DNA of 64,000 bases from JAAYQA01 sp964510345. GTDB lineage: Bacteria > Bacillota > Clostridia > Tissierellales > Peptoniphilaceae. Made by a program: the position numbers and the translations under genes. This document shows positions 14,285 to 22,037 of the stretch, piece by piece. Position 1 is the stretch's first letter, and every line of letters starts with the position of its first letter. Under the pieces are notes generated by a model, which worked only from the letters and a program-made list of their open reading frames with translations, was not told the origin of the DNA and did not search any database. The stretch is from assembly GCA_964510345.1 (NCBI GenBank), contig CAZEBB010000002.1:59119-123118 (forward strand), written 5' to 3'.

Positions 14285-15670
14285 CTAAAAGTCAGCGCTG
14301 TGTACTGTTCTCGGGAAGGGGAGCACGTCGCGGATATTGCTCATGCCGGTCACATACATGACCATGCGCTCAAATCCTAAGCCGTAGCCGGCGTGGGTGG
14401 TGCCGCCGTATTTGCGCAGCTCGAGATACCACCAGTACGCCTCTCGGTCGAGCTCGAAGTCGGCAATCTTCTTCTCCAGTACTTCGAGTCGGTCCTCTCT
14501 TTGCGATCCTCCGATGAGCTCGCCCACGCCGGGAACGAGGAGGTCCATCGCGGCGACGGTCTTTCCGTCGTCGTTTTCACGCATATAGAACGCCTTGATC
14601 TCTTTCGGATAGTCGGTGACGAAGACCGGCCCTTTGGCCACTTCGGCGCAGAGGTATTTCTCGTGTTCGGTTTGCAGGTCACAGCCCCAGAAGACAGGGT
14701 ATTGGAATTGATCCTTCACTTTTTCCAAGTGTTCGATCGCTTCCGTGTACGTAAGATGCGCAAATTTCGCATCGCGTACTTTTTCCAGTCGTTCGATGAT
14801 GCCGGGCTCAATGAATTGGTTAAAGAAGGCCATCTCGGCCGGGCAGTGTTTGAGCACATAGTCGATGACGAACTTAGTCATCTCCTCGGCGACTTTCATA
14901 TTGCCCGCGAGATCGCAGAAAGCCATCTCCGGCTCGATCATCCAAAACTCGGCGGCATGGCGCGGGGTGTTGGAATTTTCGGCGCGGAAGGTCGGTCCGA
15001 AGGTGTAGATATCGCGGAATGCGTGCGCGAAGATCTCGCCTTCTAACTGACCGGAGACGCTCAAGTGCGTCGGCGCATCAAAGAAATCGGCCTTGTAGTC
15101 GACTTCGCCATTCTCTTTTCTCGGCGGGTTTTCGATATCGAGGGTGGTCACCTGAAACATTTCGCCGGCGCCCTCCGCATCGGAACCCGTGATGATGGGC
15201 GCGTGTAAGTACACGAACCCTCTCTCTTGGAAGAACGTGTGAATGGCATGCGCCAGTACCGAGCGCACGCGGAACACCGCTTGGAAGGTGTTGGAGCGCG
15301 GGCGGATATGCGCAATCGTGCGCAGGTATTCCAAGGAGTGGCGCTTCTTTTGGAGCGGGTAGTCCGCGTCCGAAGCGCCTTCCAGAATCACTTCTTTCGC
15401 GACGACCTCAAACGGCTGTTTCGCATCCGGCGTGCATTTGAGCGTTCCATGTACGATGATCGCCGTCGACAGCGCGTATTTGGTCACTTCGTCGTAATTG
15501 GGCAGGCTCGTCTCCAGTACGATTTGTACCGGCGTGAAATGCGTGCCGTCCGTCAGTTGCAAAAAGCCGACATTCTTTCCCGCACGACTCTGTTTGATCC
15601 AGCCGGACAGCGTGATGTCTTTCCCGTCATAGGGTGTGGGGTCTTTCAGTAGATCTCTGATGTATTCCAT
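14285..15670 (-). CDS. asnS: Asparaginyl-tRNA synthetase
   Basis: A 461-residue class IIb synthetase: an N-terminal OB-fold anticodon-binding domain (ITLSGWIKQSR onward) and a C-terminal catalytic domain with motif 2 (FRAENSNTPRHAAEFWMIEPE) and motif 3 (GYGLGFERMVMY). HAAEFWMIE is the Asn-type motif 2 and the length is normal. The ATG at 15670 starts MEYIRDLLKD after a GGAGG site; in-frame sequence before it is T-box leader. It charges tRNA-Asn. It is a single-gene unit with its own T-box and terminator. Confidence 0.97.
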   Translation of the reverse strand: MEYIRDLLKDPTPYDGKDITLSGWIKQSRAGKNVGFLQLTDGTHFTPVQIVLETSLPNYDEVTKYALSTAIIVHGTLKCTPDAKQPFEVVAKEVILEGASDADYPLQKKRHSLEYLRTIAHIRPRSNTFQAVFRVRSVLAHAIHTFFQERGFVYLHAPIITGSDAEGAGEMFQVTTLDIENPPRKENGEVDYKADFFDAPTHLSVSGQLEGEIFAHAFRDIYTFGPTFRAENSNTPRHAAEFWMIEPEMAFCDLAGNMKVAEEMTKFVIDYVLKHCPAEMAFFNQFIEPGIIERLEKVRDAKFAHLTYTEAIEHLEKVKDQFQYPVFWGCDLQTEHEKYLCAEVAKGPVFVTDYPKEIKAFYMRENDDGKTVAAMDLLVPGVGELIGGSQREDRLEVLEKKIADFELDREAYWWYLELRKYGGTTHAGYGLGFERMVMYVTGMSNIRDVLPFPRTVHSADF

Positions 15671-15882
15671 TTTTCCTCCGTAAAATAAAAAAAGATTCGC
15701 CCCAAAGGACGAATCATCGTGGTACCACCTTATTTGTGTCTCCGTTTGCGTATCGTGCAAAACCCGGCGCTGCTTTCACAGGCAACTCAGAGCTGTTACA
15801 TGTCTCTCTCCCCGCGCCGGCTCTCACCTTCCCCGGCTCTCTTGTGGCGGATTGTAGAGGATGCTGTCTCCTCATCGTTCTT
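15671..15882 (-). promoter_or_regulatory. T-box leader of asnS
   Basis: The leader shows AGAGAGCCGG and GGTGAGAGCCGG of a Stem I, then AAGGTGGTACCAC (about 15720-15733), the T-box, and a terminator GATTCG/CGAATC (15694-15715) with a T-run. It should respond to uncharged tRNA-Asn. Confidence 0.92.
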
Positions 15883-15888
15883 AGCCAA

Positions 15889-15917
15889 AGTATACGAAGG
15901 ATTCAGTGATTTGTCAA
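15889..15917 (-). promoter_or_regulatory. Promoter of asnS T-box transcript
   Basis: A near-consensus TTGACA (15912-15917), 17 bp, TATACT (15889-15894) on the minus strand. It starts 2 bp after the stop codon of the ABC module 2 ATPase gene. I see no terminator between them, so read-through from the ABC operon into asnS is possible. Confidence 0.85.
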
Positions 15918-15918
15918 A

Positions 15919-16554
15919 TTAAGCCATGGTTGCTTGGCTCAATTCTTCAACCGATTCGATAAAGCCTTCTCCCATTACGATTTTTCGATCAAAAAGAGTA
16001 TTGTGTTCCATAGAAAAGCCGTGAGAAGCAACGACGATGACTTTCCCTTTCTTCTTTACAGTTTCCAATTCTTCAAGCGCAATCTCTAAGTACTTTGTAT
16101 CGAGAGCATTAAACGGCTCATCCAGTAGGATAATCTCCGGGTCTTCCATCAACGACTGACATAAGGCTAAGCGTTGGCGCATCCCGAGCGAATACTTTCG
16201 AACGGCTTCTTTCTTCCTATCCGACAATCCGAAACGATCTAAGTAATGATCGATCGTATCATTGCCGATCTTTTTTCGAATCGATGCCAAGTAGTGTAGA
16301 TTGTATAAACCGGTTTCTGCCGGCAAAAAGGAGGGGGTTTCGATAATCACACCGAAAGTTGAGTCATCATTTTCAAACGACACCGATCCTTCTGTCGGTT
16401 GAATAAGCTTACAGAGAAGTCGGAGAACCATCGTCTTTCCACAGCCATTCGGTCCGGTTAATAGGGTCGCTGTGCCTTTTTCGAACGTTAGATCGATATT
16501 CGAAAGTACGGTTCGTTTGCGTATACGCTTTGTAACTCTATCAACACTAATCAT
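15919..16554 (-). CDS. ABC transporter ATP-binding protein, module 2
   Basis: A 211-residue ABC ATPase: Walker A GPNGCGKT (34-41), signature YSLGMRQR (121-128), Walker B IILLDE (141-146), switch histidine in VASHG. I start at the ATG at 16554 because GGGAGG stands eight bases before it. Motif positions are identical to those of the ATPase at 1225 and the family-specific GVIIETPSF matches GVIIENPTF there. It is the last gene of a four-gene operon and should drive the three permease-like proteins encoded upstream. Confidence 0.9.
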   Translation of the reverse strand: MISVDRVTKRIRKRTVLSNIDLTFEKGTATLLTGPNGCGKTMVLRLLCKLIQPTEGSVSFENDDSTFGVIIETPSFLPAETGLYNLHYLASIRKKIGNDTIDHYLDRFGLSDRKKEAVRKYSLGMRQRLALCQSLMEDPEIILLDEPFNALDTKYLEIALEELETVKKKGKVIVVASHGFSMEHNTLFDRKIVMGEGFIESVEELSQATMA

Positions 16555-17200
16555 TTGATTTTCCTCCCATCGATTCATAACTTTTTAGTTTCATTCCACA
16601 AAGTAGCAATAAGAATCCTATCGACAGACTTTTGATGGCAATCCACCTCCAGAGATTCGCTTGATAATCTGGGACTAAAAGAAGTGAAGCGACTTCCCAT
16701 TGTGGCGAAATAAGTGTCAGGACAAGCAGTATGGTAAATAGTAAGAAAAGACTTATTTTTCTTCCGACGCCAAATAGATAAAGGAGAAGCGCACATAAAT
16801 CCCATAAAATTATGGTAAGCCCCAACGCTAGGATCAGTTCCGGTAATCGACTCATACCGGAGAGATTGATCACGCTAAAAGCGGTTACCATCATGCAAAA
16901 TAGCATAGTGCGTTTGATTGCTGGCTTTATCAACAAAGCGAGTAACTCCTCTGTTCTTTTCTTCACTCTCGTCAGAACCATGGGTTCCATATCTTTACAA
17001 ATTTCCAGCTCATTCTGATACTCAGCCAATAGCGTATATAAGACGACACAACAGATGATCAAAAGCAAAAAGTTCACTTGGCCTGTAGAACGGTCGATCG
17101 GTTCAAACACCTGCCAAAGAGACGCAGCACTCTTATGATTCCACCAAGGAATAATGAGAATGGCGATATAGCGCAAAACGCGCAATCCCACGGTTTTCAT
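16547..17200 (-). CDS. ABC module 2 membrane protein (third permease)
   Basis: A 217-residue protein with about six membrane segments. The ATG at 17200 overlaps the upstream stop as ATGA; the much longer open frame before it overlaps the previous gene and is not coding. TRVKKRTEELLALLIKP matches the corresponding loop of the protein at 1829. It overlaps the ATPase gene by 8 bp, the same overlap as in module 1. Confidence 0.75.
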   Translation of the reverse strand: MKTVGLRVLRYIAILIIPWWNHKSAASLWQVFEPIDRSTGQVNFLLLIICCVVLYTLLAEYQNELEICKDMEPMVLTRVKKRTEELLALLIKPAIKRTMLFCMMVTAFSVINLSGMSRLPELILALGLTIILWDLCALLLYLFGVGRKISLFLLFTILLVLTLISPQWEVASLLLVPDYQANLWRWIAIKSLSIGFLLLLCGMKLKSYESMGGKSND

Positions 17201-17832
17201 TCGTAGATCTCCAATCGGGACTGGTTCAGATACAGATATACATGGCTTGCGAATATCGTTGTCATTTGAACTACGAGCGTCACCGTCAATGCGAACGTCG
17301 GATCGACGGGAACATTGGTAACAAAATCGATCGAATACAAGAGCATATGTAACAGTAAAGAGAGCCCATAAGCTGCGATCACAGAACGGAGCGCTTTGCC
17401 TGACAAATGGTAAAACAGCACCCATAACGTGCGAATAAAAAGGACAGTTGCGGTTAGAACCGGGATCGCCAGAATGGGATTTGCACTTCGCCATCGAAAG
17501 CCCAGTCCCATCGATAAAGTGGACCCCAGTATCCATGTCATTATAACGATTACTATAGACTGAACGATGCTTTCTTTAAGAACATATTGTAAATAGTATT
17601 GCTCTGACCGTACATAAATCGCAGGGTCCCGGTATCGAGTCGCAGCGGCCCATACGACAACCGAAACGCTTAATGAGATAATCATCAATAAAAACGAAGT
17701 CGAGTAAAAGATGCGTTGCGTTACGGCCAAAAGATCATCCGTTTGTGCTTGCATACGTACCCCGGTCGCTTCGCTGATTACGCAAGTACCATAGAATACA
17801 GCAGCGCATAGGTACAGCAGCCTCTTATTCAT
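17197..17832 (-). CDS. ABC module 2 membrane protein (second permease)
   Basis: A 211-residue protein with about six membrane segments. QYVLKESIVQSIVIVIM near residue 82 matches the same region of the protein at 2464. Both ends overlap neighbours by four bases as ATGA. Sequence identity to its module 1 partner looks low overall, so the two modules separated long ago or evolve fast. No named family is recognised. Confidence 0.75.
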   Translation of the reverse strand: MNKRLLYLCAAVFYGTCVISEATGVRMQAQTDDLLAVTQRIFYSTSFLLMIISLSVSVVVWAAATRYRDPAIYVRSEQYYLQYVLKESIVQSIVIVIMTWILGSTLSMGLGFRWRSANPILAIPVLTATVLFIRTLWVLFYHLSGKALRSVIAAYGLSLLLHMLLYSIDFVTNVPVDPTFALTVTLVVQMTTIFASHVYLYLNQSRLEIYE

Positions 17833-18713
17833 AAGTATGCCCGTCGCTTCGACCGAATATGAAGAACGGTCAACACGCCGAACAGTATTGTGTAGGTTAC
17901 GATCGGCATGACGATACCCAAGACTCCGATTTGACCGACATAATCTGCATACAGTACATTCATTGCACGACCGACATAAAACGCATCAAACCATTCGAAC
18001 AAGTACACGGTTTTTAGTTGTTCCATTGTACTTGCCGTTGCGAGTAAGACGGAAATAATAAGCATGGGTACGCCTACGAATCCGATAAGAGGCAACCCCA
18101 TCAGTAAATATCGATTCTGAATGTACCCGGAAATAGACTGGACGATCGCATTGACGATGACTAAATAAACAGCGACGATCATTTCGTTTAGAAATGTGAT
18201 CCCTACATATTTCGCTGTGCTAAATGTATAGCCCCCAAGGCTTCCTATTCCCCAATGAAATCCATTCCAGATATATGCCGCCAGCACTTGAAAACACCAT
18301 GCGAGAACTGCCACTGTCAATATAGTTGCGGATTGAGCGAGCAAATTTGAGGAGAAATAATCGCGATAGCCCATCCTAGACACCATCATCGCTCCGTGGC
18401 CGCTTCGCCGATCGTCCAACAGTTTACTCCCCATAAAGATACCGATCCAAGCCATCCAAAGGAGTATTTGCAAATCATGAAACGGGTGGATAAAGTAGAA
18501 ATTGTAGAGAGCCTCTAAGGCTCCTTTTTCTTCCTTCATCTGCGCACGGTGTTGTTCAACATTCACTTGTTCGCCTATGCCGACTTGACGAATCGCTTCC
18601 TCTTTTTCTCCTTTTGTAATGAAAAAGCTGATCGAAGCCAATACTAAAAATGCAACCAGTAAAAAGATGCATATCGGAGACAGAAAATTTCGTTTGATTT
18701 CTCTAAAGATCAT
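17829..18713 (-). CDS. ABC module 2 membrane protein (first, large permease)
   Basis: A 294-residue membrane protein, first gene of module 2. One N-terminal helix, an extracytoplasmic stretch of about 60 residues and then five or so helices follow the same plan as the protein at 3105. Shared segments include HDLQILLWMAWIGIFMGSK, AAYIWNGF and YLVIVNAI. The start follows an AACGAGGTGATG site. It is probably an ABC-2-like permease; the substrate is unknown. Confidence 0.8.
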   Translation of the reverse strand: MIFREIKRNFLSPICIFLLVAFLVLASISFFITKGEKEEAIRQVGIGEQVNVEQHRAQMKEEKGALEALYNFYFIHPFHDLQILLWMAWIGIFMGSKLLDDRRSGHGAMMVSRMGYRDYFSSNLLAQSATILTVAVLAWCFQVLAAYIWNGFHWGIGSLGGYTFSTAKYVGITFLNEMIVAVYLVIVNAIVQSISGYIQNRYLLMGLPLIGFVGVPMLIISVLLATASTMEQLKTVYLFEWFDAFYVGRAMNVLYADYVGQIGVLGIVMPIVTYTILFGVLTVLHIRSKRRAYL

Positions 18714-18779
18714 GTCATCACCTCGTTATCACATGCACGTATATCGACAGTTTGCGGACTAACAGACGAGCTTACTATT

Positions 18780-18808
18780 AGTATAAGATACTTAATAGAC
18801 TAATGCAA
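18780..18808 (-). promoter_or_regulatory. Promoter and palindrome of ABC module 2
   Basis: TTGCAT (18803-18808), exactly 17 bp, TATACT (18780-18785) on the minus strand. A palindrome TACTA-T-TAGTA (18773-18783) overlaps the -10 and the start-site side, as an operator would. Confidence 0.65.
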
Positions 18809-18817
18809 TTATTATTT

Positions 18818-20176
18818 CTAATCGTTCGATAGATTATTCTTATTAATAATGTTTTTCACCTTCTCCAAATACTCGGCCAGCTCCACTTCCTCCCCAACGG
18901 CTTTGGGCGTATAGAAGTGAGCGTCTTTGTACCGCTCAGGCAGATAGGTTTGGGCGACGATGCCTTCTGGCGAGCTGTGGGAGTACAGGTAGTCTTTGCC
19001 GTAGCCCTTTTGCCGTCCGCCTTCGTAGTGGGCGTCTTTGAGATGCATGGGCACGTCTTCCTGCGGATGCTCCTGTACGAACCGCATGGCCTCTCCGATC
19101 GCCAAGTAGGCTGTGTTGGACTTGGGTGACGACGCCAGGTAGATCGTGCACTGCGCAAGCGGGATGCGCCCTTCGGGCAGCCCGATGTGCTGGATCGCCG
19201 TAAGCGTTGACGTTGCGAATGGCAGCGCATGAGGATTGGCCAAACCGATGTCTTCTGAAGCCAAGATGATGAGCCTGCGCGCGATGAACATGGGGTCTTC
19301 CCCGGCTTGCAGCATGCGCGCGAGATAATACAAAGCCGCCTGCGGGTCTGAGCCGCGCACGCTCTTGATAAACGCGGAGATCGTGTTGTAGTGGGCGTCG
19401 CCGTCCTTGTCGTAAGTGGCGCTCATGATTTGGAGCGCCTCTTTTGCATGGGCGAGAGAAACCGTGATGCGGCCCTCTTTTCTCGGCGCGCTCAACACGG
19501 CGGCTTCCAATGCGCCGAGTGCGGATCTTGCATCGCCACCTGAGATCTGCACAAAGTATGTGAGCGCCTCTTCTTCGACGTCCAGCGGTAACTGCGACAA
19601 GTGGCTGTCCTCCGCGATGGCCCTATCCAATATCTGCCGGATATCGGCGGAGTCGAGCGGCTCCAGCTCCAGCATCTGCATCCGGGACAGAAGCGCTTTG
19701 TTCACGCTGAAAAACGGGTTCTCTGTCGTCGCGCCGATCAGGATCACAATCCCCTTTTCGACATACGGCAGCAACGCGTCCTGTTGGGCTTTGTTGAAGC
19801 GATGGATCTCGTCGATAAACAGCACCGTCCCCCGATTCTGATATTGTAACCGCGACTGTGCCTGGTCGACCAGTTCGCGAATCTCTTTCACTCCGGCGGA
19901 GACGGCAGACAGCTTCTCAAATTGCATTTTGGTCTCTTGTGCGATCACCATGGCGATGGTCGTCTTGCCGGTGCCGGGGGGCCCGTACAACAAAAGCGAG
20001 GACAACTGATCCCAGCGAATCATCCTCGACAGGGGCTTGTCCTCTCCTAAAATATGCGATTGTCCCGCTATCTCCGACAGTCGCTTAGGCCGCATGCGTT
20101 CGGCCAACGGCTCAAATGCATGGGGCTTTTCTACCGGGTCGGGGGTATCAAAAAAACCTTGCTGGTGATGGGTCAT
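18818..20176 (-). CDS. rarA: Replication-associated recombination protein A (RarA/MgsA)
   Basis: A 452-residue AAA+ ATPase acting at stalled replication forks. Walker A is GPPGTGKT, Walker B is LFIDEIHRF, and sensor 1 is GATTENPFF. The C-terminal MgsA-type region (SDPQAALYYLARMLQAGEDP, then YEGGRQKGYGKDYLY) distinguishes it from RuvB and clamp loaders. The start overlaps the stop of the exporter gene upstream as ATGA, an unusual operon partner that probably reflects compact packing. Confidence 0.95.
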   Translation of the reverse strand: MTHHQQGFFDTPDPVEKPHAFEPLAERMRPKRLSEIAGQSHILGEDKPLSRMIRWDQLSSLLLYGPPGTGKTTIAMVIAQETKMQFEKLSAVSAGVKEIRELVDQAQSRLQYQNRGTVLFIDEIHRFNKAQQDALLPYVEKGIVILIGATTENPFFSVNKALLSRMQMLELEPLDSADIRQILDRAIAEDSHLSQLPLDVEEEALTYFVQISGGDARSALGALEAAVLSAPRKEGRITVSLAHAKEALQIMSATYDKDGDAHYNTISAFIKSVRGSDPQAALYYLARMLQAGEDPMFIARRLIILASEDIGLANPHALPFATSTLTAIQHIGLPEGRIPLAQCTIYLASSPKSNTAYLAIGEAMRFVQEHPQEDVPMHLKDAHYEGGRQKGYGKDYLYSHSSPEGIVAQTYLPERYKDAHFYTPKAVGEEVELAEYLEKVKNIINKNNLSND

Positions 20177-20637
20177 ATCTTATGGGCCTTTCCTTTGATA
20201 TTGGTCCTCCGCATGCGGCGCACCGACAAACTGAACAGGGACGAAGCGAGGATACCGAGCGCGATTGCACCGGCGATAAACACCACTTGGATGCCCTGAT
20301 CGACCGCCTGCCAAAACTCCTCCTGTACGAAGTAGAGCATCATCGCGTAGAGTTTGCGCCCGGGTACGAGCACCACGATCGCCGGCGTGATCAGTACGAG
20401 GGCGGGTGCTCGAAACCAGCGCGAAAAGAGCTCACCGATGACGCCGACGCCAAAGGCGGCAAACAGCGTGGGAAATGTCTCGCCCACAAAGTAGATGCCG
20501 GCGACGCGATAGATGCCGTAGCCGAACGCACCCGCAAGGCCTGTGGCAAACAGCAGGCGAAGGTCGCGCAAGTTAAAGTTCATGGCAAAGCCGATGGTGG
20601 CGGCTAATGTAATTAAAACAGCGGTTAATATTCTCAT
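20173..20637 (-). CDS. Threonine/serine exporter family, small subunit (YjjB-like)
   Basis: A 154-residue protein with four or five membrane helices, matching the C-terminal half of ThrE-type exporters (ThrE_2). The segment FPTLFAAFGVGVIGELF is typical. It overlaps the gene of the larger subunit as ATGA, and the two halves together equal one full ThrE. The family exports small molecules such as threonine, serine or dicarboxylates; the real substrate here is unknown. Confidence 0.85.
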   Translation of the reverse strand: MRILTAVLITLAATIGFAMNFNLRDLRLLFATGLAGAFGYGIYRVAGIYFVGETFPTLFAAFGVGVIGELFSRWFRAPALVLITPAIVVLVPGRKLYAMMLYFVQEEFWQAVDQGIQVVFIAGAIALGILASSLFSLSVRRMRRTNIKGKAHKI

Positions 20638-21419
20638 GCGATAAACTCCCGATAAAACAACAGCATGGTACCGACACCCAGTGCGATCCCAAAGGCGATG
20701 GCCACGGCCGTCATCGCGTGGGTCAGCCCGGAAATAAAGTCGCCGGACAGCGAGTCACGCATGGAGTTGGTGATGCTGATCCCAGGAAACAGCAGCATAA
20801 TGGAGCCGACGACGACTGAGTTAAAGTCGCTCACGATGCCGAGCTGCAAAAACCCGATGGCAAATGTCGTGCTGACGACGGCCCCCACGAATGTACTCAC
20901 AAAAAATGTAATATGAAAGCGCTCTAGCCAGCGCATGCAAAGTAGCATTGCAAGGGCGGCGATCCCGCTGCACAGCGCATCCTTCCTGCCGGCGCCGATC
21001 AAGAGCGTGTAGAAAAACACACCGATCACCCCGCCGATAATCGGCCAGAGCGGGTGGCGATCTTTGTTTTCGCGTATGGCGAGCAGCGATACCTCTGCTT
21101 CATGCAGTGACAAATCGCCGGCGGTGATTCTCCGCGACAGGTCGTTCAGTTTCGCCACGCGCGCCAAATGGATCACAGGTGACTTGACCCTCTTCATATT
21201 GGTCAGCGTCTCTTCGTTGGCTCGAAATGAAACGAACAACCACCCCGGAGTCGCCAATACGTCGACCTCCGTAATCCCTTCTTTTGAACTCGCGATGCGC
21301 TTCATCGTGTCTTCCGCGCGGTATACTTCCCCGCCGTTTTCCAGAAGGAGCATGCCCATCATCGAAACCACCTGCAGGAGCTGTTGCGCCGGTGTTCGAT
21401 TGGTTTTCATCATTGGCAT
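20634..21419 (-). CDS. Threonine/serine exporter family, large subunit (YjjP-like)
   Basis: A 261-residue protein: a soluble N-terminal domain (about residues 1-120, with LLLENGGEVYRAEDTM, the family hallmark) and five membrane helices. It corresponds to the N-terminal half of ThrE (DUF1212 type). It is adjacent to, and coupled with, the small subunit. The ATG directly follows the TAA of the upstream gene, so translation is likely coupled there as well. Confidence 0.87.
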   Translation of the reverse strand: MPMMKTNRTPAQQLLQVVSMMGMLLLENGGEVYRAEDTMKRIASSKEGITEVDVLATPGWLFVSFRANEETLTNMKRVKSPVIHLARVAKLNDLSRRITAGDLSLHEAEVSLLAIRENKDRHPLWPIIGGVIGVFFYTLLIGAGRKDALCSGIAALAMLLCMRWLERFHITFFVSTFVGAVVSTTFAIGFLQLGIVSDFNSVVVGSIMLLFPGISITNSMRDSLSGDFISGLTHAMTAVAIAFGIALGVGTMLLFYREFIA

Positions 21420-21947
21420 TTAGGGTATCCTCTTCTCCTTTCCGATTTGTGTATCGATCACCAGCTTGTAGACGCCGGTGTACGCGAGGCCTACCTGTAC
21501 GGCTTCCTCGATATAGTCTTGATTATAGGGGGTGTATTTTTGGCAGATCACGCGAAGCGCAAGTGCCCTCTCTTCTTCGTCTGTAACGGTTAGGATCTGT
21601 CCGGTCACGATGGCCGAGCGAAACTCCGTCGTGAAGCGGTTCTTCAAAAACGGGAGCACCGAGCCGTGTTCTGCGATCACCTGCTCGTATTCTTCTTTGG
21701 TGATCGGTCCCGGCACTTGGTGGGAGTCGACGATGCTCATGGAAACAGCGGGGTTCTTTTCAAACGCTCGCACCTTTTTACCCTCTTTTGCACCGTGAAT
21801 ATACAGTACCCCTTGGTGGTACGCATAGGAAACGGGGACGCCATAAGCGTTGCCTTCCTCGTCGATCATACTGATCGTGCCGAAACTTGCATGTTCCACC
21901 ACTCGTTGTGTATCGTCTTCACTCATTTGTCGATCGCGTCTTCTCAT
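21420..21947 (-). CDS. Pyridoxamine 5'-phosphate oxidase-like (NimA-type) protein
   Basis: A 175-residue split-barrel flavoprotein of the PNPOx-like, NimA-type group. MRRRDRQMSEDD, followed by FGTISMIDEEGNAYGVPVSYAY, LYIHGAKEGKK and PAVSMSIVD, is a classic pattern. Related proteins reduce nitroimidazoles or bind heme or FMN; the physiological role is unknown. The ATG at 21947 follows GGAGGTGAGG. It is the first gene of the run that continues with the ThrE-like genes and rarA. Confidence 0.88.
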   Translation of the reverse strand: MRRRDRQMSEDDTQRVVEHASFGTISMIDEEGNAYGVPVSYAYHQGVLYIHGAKEGKKVRAFEKNPAVSMSIVDSHQVPGPITKEEYEQVIAEHGSVLPFLKNRFTTEFRSAIVTGQILTVTDEEERALALRVICQKYTPYNQDYIEEAVQVGLAYTGVYKLVIDTQIGKEKRIP

Positions 21948-22037
21948 GACCTCACCTCCATGCCTATTATAGCACAGCCTGACAGTCGAATTAGCGTGAA
22001 AAACGGGCATATATAACGGGAAAGAGAGGATGCTAAA

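Noticed and set aside
15671..15760. An in-frame N-terminal extension of asnS
   Set aside because: It is the T-box antiterminator and terminator; the conserved start is at 15670.
17201..17536. A 112-residue extension of the third permease of module 2
   Set aside because: It overlaps the second permease gene in another frame; the ATGA overlap gives the real start.
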